DNA of 64,000 nt from Mogibacterium kristiansenii (GCF_009695905.1 NZ_VUNA01000003.1:1-64000); one strand, 5' to 3'. Shown: positions 1 to 9,000, counted from the stretch's first letter. The notes: generated by a model from the sequence alone, not told the origin. Program-made: numbers and translations.

Positions 1-36
1 AAGATGCATACATTCATTTTAAGGATTTATATATGT

Positions 37-124
37 GGTATCCAGTTGCAGGAACAACGGTACCATATCTCAGGAATTGCGGTACCCGTTTACTGGAACA
101 GTGGTGCAATTCTGGCAGGAATCT
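37..124. repeat. Four imperfect 22-bp direct repeats (GGTAYC type)
   Basis: Four degenerate units begin at 37, 59, 81 and 103, exactly 22 bp apart. Each starts with GGTA or GGTG and carries a GGAA about 14 bases later. The spacing is close to two helical turns, so the units would face the same side of DNA. They lie just before the 87-bp palindromic array. No protein-coding function is apparent. Confidence 0.7.
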
Positions 125-142
125 TCAGTCATTTCATATTAT

Positions 143-720
143 CTTGTTCTTTCGTCCCCTTTGCACCAAATCTCCGGGCCTTTTCGGCGCTCGGCCGGCG
201 CGGACTTGGTGCACAAATCCCCGCAAAACCTTGTTCTTTCGTTCCCTTTGCACCAAGTCTCCGGACCTTTTCGGCGCTCGGCCGGCGCGGACTTGGTGCA
301 CAGACCCCCGCAAGGCCTTGTTCTTTCGTCCCCTTTGCACCAAGTCTCCGGACCTTTTCGGCGCTCGGCCGGCACGGACTTGGTGCACAAATCCCCGCAA
401 AACCTTGTTCTTTCGTTCCCTTTGCACCAAGTCTCCGGACCTTTTCGGCGCTCGGCCGGCGCGGACTTGGTGCACAGACCCCCGCAAGGCCTTGTTCTTT
501 CGTCCCCTTTGCACCAAGTCTCTGGGACTTTTCAGCGCTCGGCCGGCACGGACTTGGTGCACGAACCCCCGCAAAACCTTGTTCTTTCGTCCCCTTTGCA
601 CCAAATCTCCGGGCCTTTTCAGCGATCGGCCGGCGCGGACTTGGTGCACAGACCCCCGCAAGACCCTGTTCTTTCGTCCTCTTTGCACCAAGTCTCCGGA
701 CCTTTTCGGCGCTCGGCCGG
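143..720. repeat. Array A1: tandem 87-bp palindromic cassettes
   Basis: Units begin at 143, 230, 317, 404, 491, 578 and 665, each exactly 87 bp apart; the last is cut off near 720. Six complete hairpin cassettes (first 204-258) have perfect inverted arms ACTTGGTGCA and TGCACCAAGT around a 35-nt core. Read on the minus strand, the core contains AAGGCCTTGCGGGGG or AAGGTTTTGCGGGG. Units 2 and 4 appear identical and two variants alternate, suggesting growth by 174-bp dimers. All six reading frames stay open through the array, but I do not regard these as genes because the same cassettes recur in every intergenic context. This explains positions 125-760. Confidence 0.9.
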
Positions 721-800
721 CAATGGGGCGCCAACTCGTCCGGCTGCCGACTACCGGCCGGCACTCGGTGGAAAGTTTCCGGCCGGCGCCTTGAAAGCAG

Positions 801-832
801 AAAAGGAGAATGGCCGCGGCCATTCTCCTTTT
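801..832 (-). terminator. Perfect palindrome, probable bidirectional terminator
   Basis: Fifteen-base arms AAAAGGAGAATGGCC and their complement flank a 2-base centre, with T-runs on both strands. It lies downstream of the minus-strand gene that ends at 920. A second GC-rich hairpin (852-876, arms AGCTTCCGGCG) lies between the gene and this one. Confidence 0.7.
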
Positions 833-919
833 CCTCTTTCCCTCAATCGAAAGCTTCCGGCGGGACGCCGGAAGCTCACGAACTGTTATTCTTATGCAGT
901 ATATCGATCCAGTCGATAT

Positions 920-1387
920 CTATATCGTAGTTCTGCTAGCTTTATGTACTGTGATGCCCCAGAAAATATACTCGATAAATTGAATCGATAAAATCCCCAA
1001 TGGAATCATCATCACCTGCCAATAGTTACCTGCAGCGACCGCTACCCCAGAATCGCTTATAGTGTAGAGAGATTTGTCCATCCCTATGCCGTGAAAAACG
1101 ATCCAAGCCAGAATCGCCGCCGACCATACTACCTCTAATACCAAGTTTTCTCGATCCGTCCGCCGCCATTTCTTCACAGCCATTTGAAATACCTCAAACA
1201 GCACTCCGAACCACGCAAACAGAATCGGTGTTTCCAGTACATCTACGAATCGTCTCCCCGTATCTCCGAACTCAAATGGCGGCGTACCATTGAACATGCT
1301 CATTTCACCATATTTTGATTCTATGAAATACAGTACGGATAACAACACAGCGAAAAGCGCTATACACAATATTTTGTACGTTCTCAA
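920..1387 (-). CDS. Small multi-pass membrane protein, unknown function
   Basis: The 155-residue product has about four hydrophobic segments: a signal-anchor-like N-terminus (residues 5-22), then about 50-70, 85-103 and 122-145, separated by short charged loops. No family was recognised. The start used is TTG at 1387, because an AGGAG lies just upstream (spacing only about 4 nt). An ATG two bases away is in another frame and opens no useful reading frame, and the next in-frame Met is well inside the protein. It follows the PEPCK-like gene with a 37-bp gap and may be its downstream partner. A terminator hairpin lies about 90 bp past the stop. Confidence 0.6.
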   Translation of the reverse strand: MRTYKILCIALFAVLLSVLYFIESKYGEMSMFNGTPPFEFGDTGRRFVDVLETPILFAWFGVLFEVFQMAVKKWRRTDRENLVLEVVWSAAILAWIVFHGIGMDKSLYTISDSGVAVAAGNYWQVMMIPLGILSIQFIEYIFWGITVHKASRTTI

Positions 1388-1424
1388 TCATCTCCTTGTA
1401 AGTGATAAGCTCACGAATCCTTTT

Positions 1425-3119
1425 CTAATTTTCCTCAATAAACTGAAGCAGGCCTTCGGCTCCCTTTACGATGCCTCCCCGGTCTTCCGGTGCGCATCCC
1501 AGATGGGTGAACACTTCACCGATGAACACATCGTTTTTCTGCAGGCAATCAAATACCCGATCGATGATACCCCGGCACATTTCCTGTTCCTGCATCGGAC
1601 CGAACGGATTGGCAAAATACGTGGTGGAAATGCCGGTCTCCTGTGTCGTCCCTTTGGCCATTCTTTTACCCTCGATGAAGATACTCTTCGCCTCTTCCAG
1701 GTCCTCCACCTTCCGCAGACCGATTCCGTCCCCGTAGTTGTTGGCGTAGGCGAACAGATCCACCGGATGGCTTTCCGTAATTACCGCATACGGAGCTGCC
1801 GGCGTGATAACCCGGGCGTTGGCTTTATCCGGGTTGAAGAAAACGGAACGGTTCATATCCCGGTACGGCGTTGCCGGATCCAGGTCGTCCAGCCGCACGA
1901 AGGCCCCGATTTCCGAACCCTGCGCGTACACCTGTCCGTCATGAATGTGGAAAGTACCCATGTCATCGAAGACCACCTCGATGTTGGCGATTTTGTCGTC
2001 GCCCAGAGATTTCAGCGCTTCAATGGTTTCCGATTTGCCGGCACCGGAATCCCCCATCAAGCAGATTCCCTTCTTTTTGCCGTTCTTCAGCGTGATGTTG
2101 ACGAAGGCGCCGTGAATCGGCAGCCAGCCCCGCTGCATCATCGCCACGTTGTGAAGGGTCAGCACGCTCTTCTTCATGTAGCCGAAATACGTGATTTTTT
2201 CGCTGTAGGAAACGCTGCCCACCCACAGGGCGTTGTCCTCGTCATAATAGAATCCGCACTGATCCTTTCCGTCCTGATTGCCGAAAATCAGGATGCAGTC
2301 CGGTTTCTTGGAAGCTTCCTTTTTGGTTGCCAGCTCAAACAGGTTGGCGCAAGCCACGCCGCTGGCCATGAAGTCCCGGTGGAAGTAAATGAAAATCGTC
2401 AGGTCGCCCACTTTTGCCGGGAAGCAGAAGAATTCCTCCCGATTACCCGCAAAATTCTCCATCGGATTGGTATCCAGCTTCTCGTACGGCCACTCCCGCT
2501 TGTTGGACTTGGTGTACAGAATCATCGGCGTCCGGAGCATGACGGAATCGATGAACATCATTTTACGAAGGGCATCGTAGGTGGAGTCGAACATAAAAGC
2601 ATCATTTCGATACAATGCCAGGCTGGCGTTGGTGCCCGCCGGCTGCTGACGATACACTTTGTTCGCTCTTCCCATCAAAGTCTGTTCCAGGCGACGGAAC
2701 GTGGACAGCAGCAGCTGGTTGTGCTGGGAATCGCTGGCAACGAACACCGTGGACTCCACATCTCTCCGGCGATCTGTGGTGATGGAGTACCGGGCATGGC
2801 TCTTCCAGAAATCGTAAATACCTTCCACGAAGGCCAGTGCCGTCTCCCGATCTTCAATATACGGCATATCCACCTCATCCGCATCGAAAACAATCAGTTC
2901 CCGGGCGAACTTGCACAGCGCCTGCACCGCATTCTTTTCCGACATGTCCCGAACCGCCCAGTCGTACAATCTGTGATCCCGCTCCCGCAGGTATTCCAGA
3001 TAATGGGCCACGAAAGCCTTGAATTCCTTGGACTTCAGCAAATCCGAACGCGACTCCGGATAAGCCAAATCAAAGTTCAGAATTACCATGTTATCGGTCA
3101 GATAAATTTTCTCTTTCAT
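1425..3119 (-). CDS. PEP carboxykinase-like P-loop protein (HprK/PEPCK fold)
   Basis: A 564-residue cytoplasmic protein. About residue 355 carries GDSGAGKSET, a Walker A loop of the form seen in HPr kinase and PEP carboxykinase. Next comes VVFDDMGTFH, a kinase-2-like acidic motif, and near the C-terminus RMAKGTTQETG followed by YFANPFGP. These resemble the PEPCK block with TAK..AGTE.G and the CFG.PF loop. The N-terminal ~340 residues are not recognised. By family, nucleotide-dependent phosphoryl transfer is expected, but the substrate cannot be read from the sequence. The ATG at 3119 is chosen because AGGAGAGGAA lies just before it; a longer TTG-initiated form lacks a ribosome site. A TGGTACAAT extended -10 lies at 3192-3200. 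A long leader with GAGCGGGTTT/AAACCCGCTC inverted arms precedes the gene. Confidence 0.6.
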   Translation of the reverse strand: MKEKIYLTDNMVILNFDLAYPESRSDLLKSKEFKAFVAHYLEYLRERDHRLYDWAVRDMSEKNAVQALCKFARELIVFDADEVDMPYIEDRETALAFVEGIYDFWKSHARYSITTDRRRDVESTVFVASDSQHNQLLLSTFRRLEQTLMGRANKVYRQQPAGTNASLALYRNDAFMFDSTYDALRKMMFIDSVMLRTPMILYTKSNKREWPYEKLDTNPMENFAGNREEFFCFPAKVGDLTIFIYFHRDFMASGVACANLFELATKKEASKKPDCILIFGNQDGKDQCGFYYDEDNALWVGSVSYSEKITYFGYMKKSVLTLHNVAMMQRGWLPIHGAFVNITLKNGKKKGICLMGDSGAGKSETIEALKSLGDDKIANIEVVFDDMGTFHIHDGQVYAQGSEIGAFVRLDDLDPATPYRDMNRSVFFNPDKANARVITPAAPYAVITESHPVDLFAYANNYGDGIGLRKVEDLEEAKSIFIEGKRMAKGTTQETGISTTYFANPFGPMQEQEMCRGIIDRVFDCLQKNDVFIGEVFTHLGCAPEDRGGIVKGAEGLLQFIEEN

Positions 3120-3337
3120 TTCCTCTCCTATCGCTAAAACCCGCTCAGCATTTCGCACAACGAAATGTAGCTATGATACAAAACTACCTCAATTGTACCA
3201 CACCGAGCGGGTTTATGATAGGCTTTTTTATGACCTTATCCAAATTTATTATTTGTTTTTATCATCTATAACAATTTTCTATGCATCGGTCAACCTTTTT
3301 TAATACCCTAAAAACAGGTTCGCCGCGTAATCATTTT

Positions 3338-4360
3338 TTACTCCCTATTCTCCAAGTTCTTCTGCATTTGGAAATTGCTTTCCGCCGCCTGCTTGGTCTG
3401 TTCGCTGGATTCTTCCCGCAGGCACGGGTCATCCAGCTTCTCCTCCGCCTTTGGCTGGTACGGCTTAATCGGGGTTTTATCCCCAATGCCCAGCGCCTCT
3501 CCGGCCACGCCCAGAGATGCCACGGAATCCATGATATCCGTCGGCATGTAGATCTTAGTGGCCTGGCCGTCGGAAATCTCCTTCAATGCCTCAATTCCTT
3601 TTAGCTTCAATACGTTTCCGTTCGGGCTGGCCTCATTCAGCATCTTGAGACCTTCCGCCTCTGCCTGGTACACCAGCTCGATGGATTTTGCCCGGCCTTC
3701 CGCCAGAGCAATCTGCGCTTCCTTCTCCGCTTCCGCTGCCAGAATCTTCGCCTTCTTGTCACCTTCCGCACGGGATACCACGGATTCCTGGTGCGCCTGA
3801 GCTTCCAGCACCGTCTGTCTTCTTTCCCGCTCTGCTCTCATCTGAGTGGTCATGACGTCTTCGATTTCCTTCGGCGGAGTGATGTTCTTCAGCTCCACGC
3901 GGGTAACCTTCAAACCCCACGCATCCGTCGCTTCATCCAGAATGGTCTGAAGTCTTCCGTTGATTTCATCTCTGGAAGTCAGGGTCTGGTCCAGCTCCAT
4001 GTCACCGATGATGTTTCTCAAGGAGGTTGCAGACAGGTTCTGCAGACCGAAAATCGGATCCTCTACGCCGTAGGTGTACAGCTTCGGATCGAATACCTTG
4101 GCGAAAACCACGGAATCGATGCGCATGGTAACGTTATCCTTTGTGATTACCGGCTGCGGCGGAAAATCCAGCACCTGCTCCTTTAAGCTGATTTTCTTTA
4201 CAATCCGGTCCAGAATCGGAATCTTTACGTGAATTCCGGCCTCCCAAGATGCCTGGTATTTACCCAGACGCTCGATGACATACACGGCCTGCTGCGGAAC
4301 GATTCGCACGTTCGGCAGTACCAGCACTAAAATAATCACAACTAAAGCAATAATCATCAT
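3338..4360 (-). CDS. SPFH/band 7 (stomatin-like) membrane protein
   Basis: The 340-residue product has one N-terminal membrane segment (residues 2-17). It is followed by the band 7/SPFH domain (about 20-185, with VERLGKYQASWEAG and the LRNIIGDMELDQTLTSR block typical of stomatin/QmcA proteins). An Ala/Glu-rich coiled coil follows (about 185-240) and a charged tail. Such proteins oligomerise at membrane microdomains and often support membrane proteases or transporters. No NfeD partner gene is adjacent. The start has a strong GGGAGGAAAAA just upstream. Transcription begins about 200 bp upstream and passes through a manganese-type riboswitch with a terminator, so expression is probably metal-controlled. 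Confidence 0.9.
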   Translation of the reverse strand: MMIIALVVIILVLVLPNVRIVPQQAVYVIERLGKYQASWEAGIHVKIPILDRIVKKISLKEQVLDFPPQPVITKDNVTMRIDSVVFAKVFDPKLYTYGVEDPIFGLQNLSATSLRNIIGDMELDQTLTSRDEINGRLQTILDEATDAWGLKVTRVELKNITPPKEIEDVMTTQMRAERERRQTVLEAQAHQESVVSRAEGDKKAKILAAEAEKEAQIALAEGRAKSIELVYQAEAEGLKMLNEASPNGNVLKLKGIEALKEISDGQATKIYMPTDIMDSVASLGVAGEALGIGDKTPIKPYQPKAEEKLDDPCLREESSEQTKQAAESNFQMQKNLENRE

Positions 4361-4416
4361 TTTTTCCTCCCTATATCAACATGAGAAATGCTTCCAATGA
4401 ATCTCCCTGAATAATC

Positions 4417-4542
4417 AAAAAAGGCCCATAACGACAGCGCATCTGTCGCCATGAGTCTTGCAATTTAAAACAAGCCGGGTCCTTTCTCTGGAAAGCCGAG
4501 GTGACGACTTGCTGCGCCGAAGCGCCTGCTACTCCCTCACGG
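4417..4542 (-). promoter_or_regulatory. yybP-ykoY manganese riboswitch with expression-platform terminator
   Basis: Read on the minus strand, the leader contains GGGAGTAGC, AGTCGTCA, CCCGGCTTGT and GCAAGACT in that order, the conserved blocks of the yybP-ykoY (Mn2+) aptamer. P1 can form between CCGTGAG (4536-4542) and CTCATGG (4449-4455, one G-U pair). A terminator hairpin with stem GGCGACAG/CTGTCGTT and a T-run (4417-4453) shares the CATGG bases of P1, so the two structures exclude each other. This suits a switch that lets transcription continue when metal is bound. The gene controlled is the SPFH protein. Confidence 0.85.
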
Positions 4543-4568
4543 AGTTGGTTCGATTCATTTGTGGCGCA

Positions 4569-4597
4569 ATAGTACCACACTCCACATCCGGTGTCAA
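4569..4597 (-). promoter_or_regulatory. Sigma-A promoter of the riboswitch-SPFH transcript
   Basis: On the minus strand, TTGACA (4592-4597) is separated by 17 bp from TACTAT (4569-4574). The start point would fall near 4562, about 20 nt before the riboswitch aptamer. Confidence 0.8.
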
Positions 4598-4612
4598 CTA
4601 TTGTTTTGTGAA

Positions 4613-5296
4613 TTATTTTTTGCCGATTAGCAGGGTAAAATATCCGGCATTTTCCGGGATTTCTTCCATTTTTTCATACACCCTTTCCCCCGGCATCCCG
4701 CAGTTTTCCACGCCCTGTACGGACAGGCCCGCCGCGGCAGATTCTTTTTTTACCCGTGACAGATGTTTTCCGGATTTCATGAGCACGTAAGTGCCCGGTG
4801 CCTCCAGATTCACCGACTCCTCGTTCCAGGCGGGAATCACCCGAAGCGTCTCCCGATCCTCCGTCAGCGGCACGTTCAGTCGCGCGGCGGCGGCACAGAA
4901 GGAAGGAATCCCGTTCACAAGCTCCGTCCGGTGCCCCATGTCCTGCAGCAGCGTCTGAAGGTAGGTGAAAGTGCTGTAAATCGTGGAATCTCCCAAAGTC
5001 AGGAACACCACGTTCCGCCCCCGGTCCAGATGGGCCGCGATGGTCTCCGCCGCTTTTTGGCGGGCATCGGTCAAGACCTCCGGGTCGCGTGTCATGGGGA
5101 GATTCAGCCCCAAAAGTATTTTGTTCGGGAGCTCCGGAACCGCCTGCGCCGCAATTCGATACGCCGCCGACTCTTCCGGCACGGTCCCCGGAAATGCGAT
5201 GATCTCATTTTCCCGAATGATTCGCACCGCTTTCAACGTCATCAATTCTGGGTCGCCCGGGCCCACGCCCACGCCGTACGCGATTCCTTTTTCCAT
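4613..5296 (-). CDS. cobI/cbiL: Precorrin-2/cobalt-factor-2 C20-methyltransferase
   Basis: A 227-residue SAM-dependent methyltransferase of the tetrapyrrole (CbiL/CobI) family. The N-terminus GVGVGPGDPELMTLKAV is the glycine-rich loop of the family, and FLTLGDSTIYSTFTYL is the central GDP/GDS-type SAM-binding motif. It adds the C20 methyl group on the way to cobalamin. No other cobalamin gene is near. It lies 14 bp downstream of argB and appears co-transcribed with argJ and argB, an unusual neighbourhood. Length is normal and the frame is intact. Confidence 0.85.
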   Translation of the reverse strand: MEKGIAYGVGVGPGDPELMTLKAVRIIRENEIIAFPGTVPEESAAYRIAAQAVPELPNKILLGLNLPMTRDPEVLTDARQKAAETIAAHLDRGRNVVFLTLGDSTIYSTFTYLQTLLQDMGHRTELVNGIPSFCAAAARLNVPLTEDRETLRVIPAWNEESVNLEAPGTYVLMKSGKHLSRVKKESAAAGLSVQGVENCGMPGERVYEKMEEIPENAGYFTLLIGKK

Positions 5297-5310
5297 AAAA
5301 ACATCCTTTT

Positions 5311-6201
5311 CTATTGGTTGTAGTATCTCGTTTCTTCCGGATTCATAATCGCCGTGCCGCAGCCTCGGTCGGTGAAAATCTCCAGCAGCAGGCAGTGAGG
5401 AATCCGGCCGTCCAAAATGTGCACCCGGTTGACGCCGCCTTCGATGGCTTTGAGGCAGTTCTGCACCTTCGGAATCATGCCGCCGGTGATAATGCCCTCT
5501 TCAATCATCTCTTTGGCCTCATCGGTATACAGCTCCGACACAAAAGAATCCTCATCGTTGATGTCCTCGTACACGCCGGAGGTGTCCGTGAGGAACGCCA
5601 GCTTGTCCGCTTTGAGGGCTTCCGCAATGGCCTCTGCCGCATAGTCCCCGTTGATGTTGAAGCTCTGACCGTCTTCACCGATTCCAATCGGATAGATGAT
5701 TGGGAGAAAATCATCATCCAACAGGTCGTAAATGATTTTCGTGTCCACGTGCTTCACGATGCCCACGTATCCGATGTCCTTGCCGTCGGGTTTGGCCTGT
5801 TCCGCCGCCATCAGCCGGCCGTCCTTGCCGCTGATGCCCACCGCCCGGACGCCCAAATTCTGTGCCAAAGTCACCAGGTCGCTGTTCACTTTTCCCAAAA
5901 CCATTTCCGCAATCTCCAAGGTGTCCGCGTCGGTAATTCGCAAACCGTTGTAAAACTTCGGCTCCACGCCGGCCTTCTTCATCCAGCGGCTGATTTCTTT
6001 TCCGCCGCCGTGCACTATCACCGGTTTGAAGCCGCAAAGCTTCAGGAGAACCACATCCTCGATCACGTGATTCATCAGCGATTCGTCCAGCATGGCGCTG
6101 CCGCCGTATTTTACCACGATGATTTTGCGGTTGAAACGCTGTATATACGGAAGCGCCTCCACCAGCACTTCCGCTTTCTCCAAATATTTGTTCAGATCCA
6201 T
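5311..6201 (-). CDS. argB: Acetylglutamate kinase
   Basis: A 296-residue amino acid kinase that phosphorylates N-acetylglutamate, the second step of arginine synthesis. Diagnostic stretches are IVVKYGGSAM (about residues 28-37), PVIVHGGGKEISRWM (about 58-72), FYNGLRITD, GISGKDG and NINGDYAAEAIAEAL. The C-terminal ITGGMIPKVQNCLKAIEGG block is the usual allosteric/ATP-side motif. It sits between argJ (15-bp gap) and cobI (14-bp gap), giving one operon. argC, argD and argF are not in the window. Confidence 0.95.
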   Translation of the reverse strand: MDLNKYLEKAEVLVEALPYIQRFNRKIIVVKYGGSAMLDESLMNHVIEDVVLLKLCGFKPVIVHGGGKEISRWMKKAGVEPKFYNGLRITDADTLEIAEMVLGKVNSDLVTLAQNLGVRAVGISGKDGRLMAAEQAKPDGKDIGYVGIVKHVDTKIIYDLLDDDFLPIIYPIGIGEDGQSFNINGDYAAEAIAEALKADKLAFLTDTSGVYEDINDEDSFVSELYTDEAKEMIEEGIITGGMIPKVQNCLKAIEGGVNRVHILDGRIPHCLLLEIFTDRGCGTAIMNPEETRYYNQ

Positions 6202-6216
6202 TCCTGCGCCTTTCTA

Positions 6217-7440
6217 TTATGAACGATAAGAACCGTTGATTTCAACATATTTGTAAGTTAAGTCGCAGCCCCAGGCATAGGCTTCTTCTTCGCCGTCGTG
6301 AAGGTCGATTTCCACGGTCACCTTCTTTTCCGACATGACTTTCGTGGCAAAATCATCATCGAACGGCACGGAAGCGGATCCCTTGCACACCTCCACCGTT
6401 CCTGTTGCGGAGCATACGCTGACATCGATATTGGATGCGTCAAAATCACAATCCGCATATCCGATGGCACAGAGAATTCTTCCCCAGTTGGCATCCGATG
6501 CGAATACCGCCGCTTTGAACAGGGAGGAGCAGATGACGCTCTTGGCAACCTTTCTCGCACCGTCCTTGTCCGGCGCTCCGGTCACGTGGGCTTCCAGCAA
6601 CTTCTCGCAGCCTTCGCCGTCGCCGGCGATTTTCTGGGACAGGTCCACAGCTACGATGTGCAGTGCGTCGCAGAATTTCTTGTAATCGTCTCCCGGCTCA
6701 GTAATCTCCTCATTGCCGGCCAAGCCGTTGGCGACGACCACCACGGTGTCGTTGGTGGAAGTATCTCCATCCACGCTGACCTGATTGTAGCTGTCCAAAA
6801 TTTCATCGGACAGTGCCTTCTGCACCAGTTCTTTGGAAATCTTCACGTCCGTTCCGATAAAACTCAGCATGGTTCCCATGTTCACGTGAATCATTCCGCT
6901 TCCCTTGGCGATGCCGCCGATGGTGCAGGTTTTGCCGTTCAGCTCAAAGGTGACGGCGCATTCTTTAATGTAGGTGTCGGTGGTGCGGATGGCATCGGCG
7001 GCCTGGGCAGAGCCCTCCGGGCTAAGCTTCTCGGCCAGTTCCGGAATGGTGTTCTCGAACGGTGCGATTTCCAGCGGCACTCCGATTACCCCTGTGGCTG
7101 CCGGCAAAACATCCGCTGCTTTGATGCCCAAAGCTTCCGCCACCAGCTCGGTTTCCTTCTGCGCGATTTCCACGCCGTTCGGTGTGCAGGTGTTGGCATT
7201 TCCGCTGTTGCAGATAATCGCCTGTGCCACACCGTCCTGCAGGTGGTCCTTCGTCACGGCGATGTGCGCCGCCTTTACTTTATTCTTGGTATACACAGCG
7301 GCGGCGTTTCCCGGCACTTCACTGTATAACAGTGCCAAATCGCCTTTCTCCGCATTCTTTCCGATTCCGGCATAGGCCCCTGCAGCCTTAAAACCCTTCG
7401 CCGCTGTAACGCCGCCCTCGATAACCTTGATTTCGTTCAT
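6217..7440 (-). CDS. argJ: Bifunctional glutamate N-acetyltransferase/ornithine acetyltransferase
   Basis: A 407-residue ArgJ that makes N-acetylglutamate and recycles the acetyl group from acetylornithine. The protein is normally made as a precursor that cuts itself at a threonine; here the site reads MGTMLSFIGTD near residue 190. Other family blocks are GNAAAVYTKNKVKAAH, CNSGNANTCT and SVDGDTSTNDT. The ATG at 7440 is preferred over an upstream TTG because AGGAGG lies 7 nt before it. It heads the argJ-argB-cobI operon. The 96-bp repeat region starts upstream. Confidence 0.95.
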   Translation of the reverse strand: MNEIKVIEGGVTAAKGFKAAGAYAGIGKNAEKGDLALLYSEVPGNAAAVYTKNKVKAAHIAVTKDHLQDGVAQAIICNSGNANTCTPNGVEIAQKETELVAEALGIKAADVLPAATGVIGVPLEIAPFENTIPELAEKLSPEGSAQAADAIRTTDTYIKECAVTFELNGKTCTIGGIAKGSGMIHVNMGTMLSFIGTDVKISKELVQKALSDEILDSYNQVSVDGDTSTNDTVVVVANGLAGNEEITEPGDDYKKFCDALHIVAVDLSQKIAGDGEGCEKLLEAHVTGAPDKDGARKVAKSVICSSLFKAAVFASDANWGRILCAIGYADCDFDASNIDVSVCSATGTVEVCKGSASVPFDDDFATKVMSEKKVTVEIDLHDGEEEAYAWGCDLTYKYVEINGSYRS

Positions 7441-7524
7441 TTCCAATCCTCCTTTAATCTCTAAATACCCCTTTAACTAAGCCGCTCCGCGATTAACTGC
7501 GTGCGGTTGTGTTTTGTGTTGTAA

Positions 7525-7666
7525 CCCTCCGGGATTCCTTGCCGTCCCTCCGGGATTCCTGCTGTCCCTCCGGGATTCCGTTATGGTCCCTCCGGGATTC
7601 CTTGCTGTCCCTCCGGGATTCCGTTATGAGCCCTCCGGGATTCCGTTATGAGCCCTCCGGGATTCC
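7525..7666. repeat. Seven short repeats with core CCCTCCGGGATTCC, period 20-22 bp
   Basis: Copies begin at 7525, 7546, 7566, 7588, 7609, 7631 and 7653. The 14-base core is perfectly kept while 6-8 bases between copies vary (CTTGCCGT, GTTATGAG and similar). The spacing keeps all cores roughly on one helical face. The block lies between the argJ start and array B1. A related but different set lies before array B2 at 36153. Confidence 0.85.
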
Positions 7667-7730
7667 CGGCTCCTAAAAACAAATACCGACCGGTCACACC
7701 CGCATGGGCGCTTCCGCACGGTGATAATAT

Positions 7731-7771
7731 GGATTCACAGCAATTTCACGGATAGAAATTGCTGTGAATCC
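7731..7771. repeat. Perfect 17-bp inverted repeat
   Basis: GGATTCACAGCAATTTC (7731-7747) is complementary to 7755-7771 around the 7-base loop ACGGATA. A short T-run follows 13 bases later on the plus strand. It could be a terminator or a protein-binding palindrome. No transcript known to me ends here. Confidence 0.6.
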
Positions 7772-7894
7772 ACTTCTTCTAGGTTTTTTAATGGCGTTGG
7801 TATGATAATACATGATTGTGTATAAAAATGCAAGTTTTTTCTTGTACATATTCCTGAGCAAGGCCCGGAGTGTGGCCGGCCGGGCGGCCGGCAG

Positions 7895-8881
7895 CCTCGG
7901 GTTCGCGCATGAAAACCGAATTCATTGGCTTTGCGGGAAACCGAGCGCGAACCGTGCCGGCATCCGGGCCGCCTTTTCCATAATTTCCGGCCTCGGGTTC
8001 GCGCACGAAAACCGAATTCTTTGGCTTTGCGGGAAACCGAGCGCGAACCGTGCCGGCACCCGGGCCGCCTTTTCCATAATTTCCGGCCTTGGGTTCGCGC
8101 ACGAAAACCGAATTCTTTGGCTTTGCGGGAAACCGAGCGCGAACCGTGCCGGCACCCGGGCCGCCTTTTCCATAATTTCCGGCCTTGGGTTCGCGCACGA
8201 AAACCGAATTCTTTGGCTTTGCGGGCAGCCGAGCGCGAACCGTGCCGGCACCCGGGCCGCCTTTTCCATAATTTCCGGCCTTGGGTTCGCGCACGAAAAC
8301 CGAATTCTTTGGCTTTGCGGGCAGCCGAGCGCGAACCGTGCCGGCATCCGGGCCGCCTTTTCCATAATTTCCGGCCTCGGGTTCGCGCATGAAAGCCGAA
8401 TTCATTGGCTTTGCGGACAGCCGAGCGCGAACCGTGCCGGCATCCGGGCCGCCTTTTCCATAATTTCCGGCCTCGGGTTCGCGCACGAAAACCGAATTCA
8501 TTGGCTTTGCGGACAGCCGAGCGCGAACCGTGCTGGCATCCGGGCCGCCTTTTCCATAATTTCCGGCCTCGGGTTCGCGCACGAAAACCGAATTCTTTGG
8601 CTTTGCGGACAGCCGAGCGCGAACCGTGCCGGCATCCGGGTCGCCTTTTCCATAATTTCCGGCCTCGGGTTCGCGCACGAAAACCGAATTCTTTGGCTTT
8701 GCGGGAAACCGAGCGCGAACCGTGCCGGCACCCGGGCCGCCTTTTCCATAATTTCCGGCCTTGGGTTCGCGCACGAAAACCGAATTCTTTGGCTTTGCGG
8801 GCAGCCGAGCGCGAACCGTGCCGGCACCCGGGCCGCCTTTTCCATAATTTCCGGCCTCGGGTTCGCGCACGAAAACCGAAA
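7895..8881. repeat. Array B1: tandem 96-bp palindromic cassettes
   Basis: Ten full units begin at 7895 and repeat exactly every 96 bp; an eleventh is cut at about 8881. Each holds a 54-bp cassette (first 7900-7953) with arms GGTTCGCGC/GCGCGAACC around a core that includes GAAAACCGAATTC and TTGGCTTTGCGGG. The 42-bp linker contains GTGCCGGCAC or GTGCCGGCAT and CCGGGCCGCC. Variation is limited to a few positions (GGGAAAC, GGGCAGC or GGACAGC after the core). The array separates the divergent genes argJ and the zinc-ribbon gene. Long open frames on both strands reflect the stop-free 96-bp (32-codon) unit, not a gene. Confidence 0.9.
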
Positions 8882-8905
8882 AAACATTCTCCAATCCCAA
8901 AATGT

Positions 8906-8913
8906 GATATAAT
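8906..8913 (+). promoter_or_regulatory. Extended -10 promoter of the zinc-ribbon gene
   Basis: TGATATAAT has a perfect TATAAT (8908-8913) with the TGN extension. No good -35 is seen. It starts only about 25 bp after the end of array B1. Confidence 0.5.
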
Positions 8914-9000
8914 TGCATCGGCAGAACTCAAACGGTTCAGGGACCATAATTCAAAAACCATAATTCAGGAGCCATAAGAGATTCAGGAGGATATATATAC

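Noticed and set aside
1290-3137. 615-codon open frame on the plus strand
   Set aside because: It is antisense to the PEPCK-like gene, has no ribosome site and no recognisable domain.
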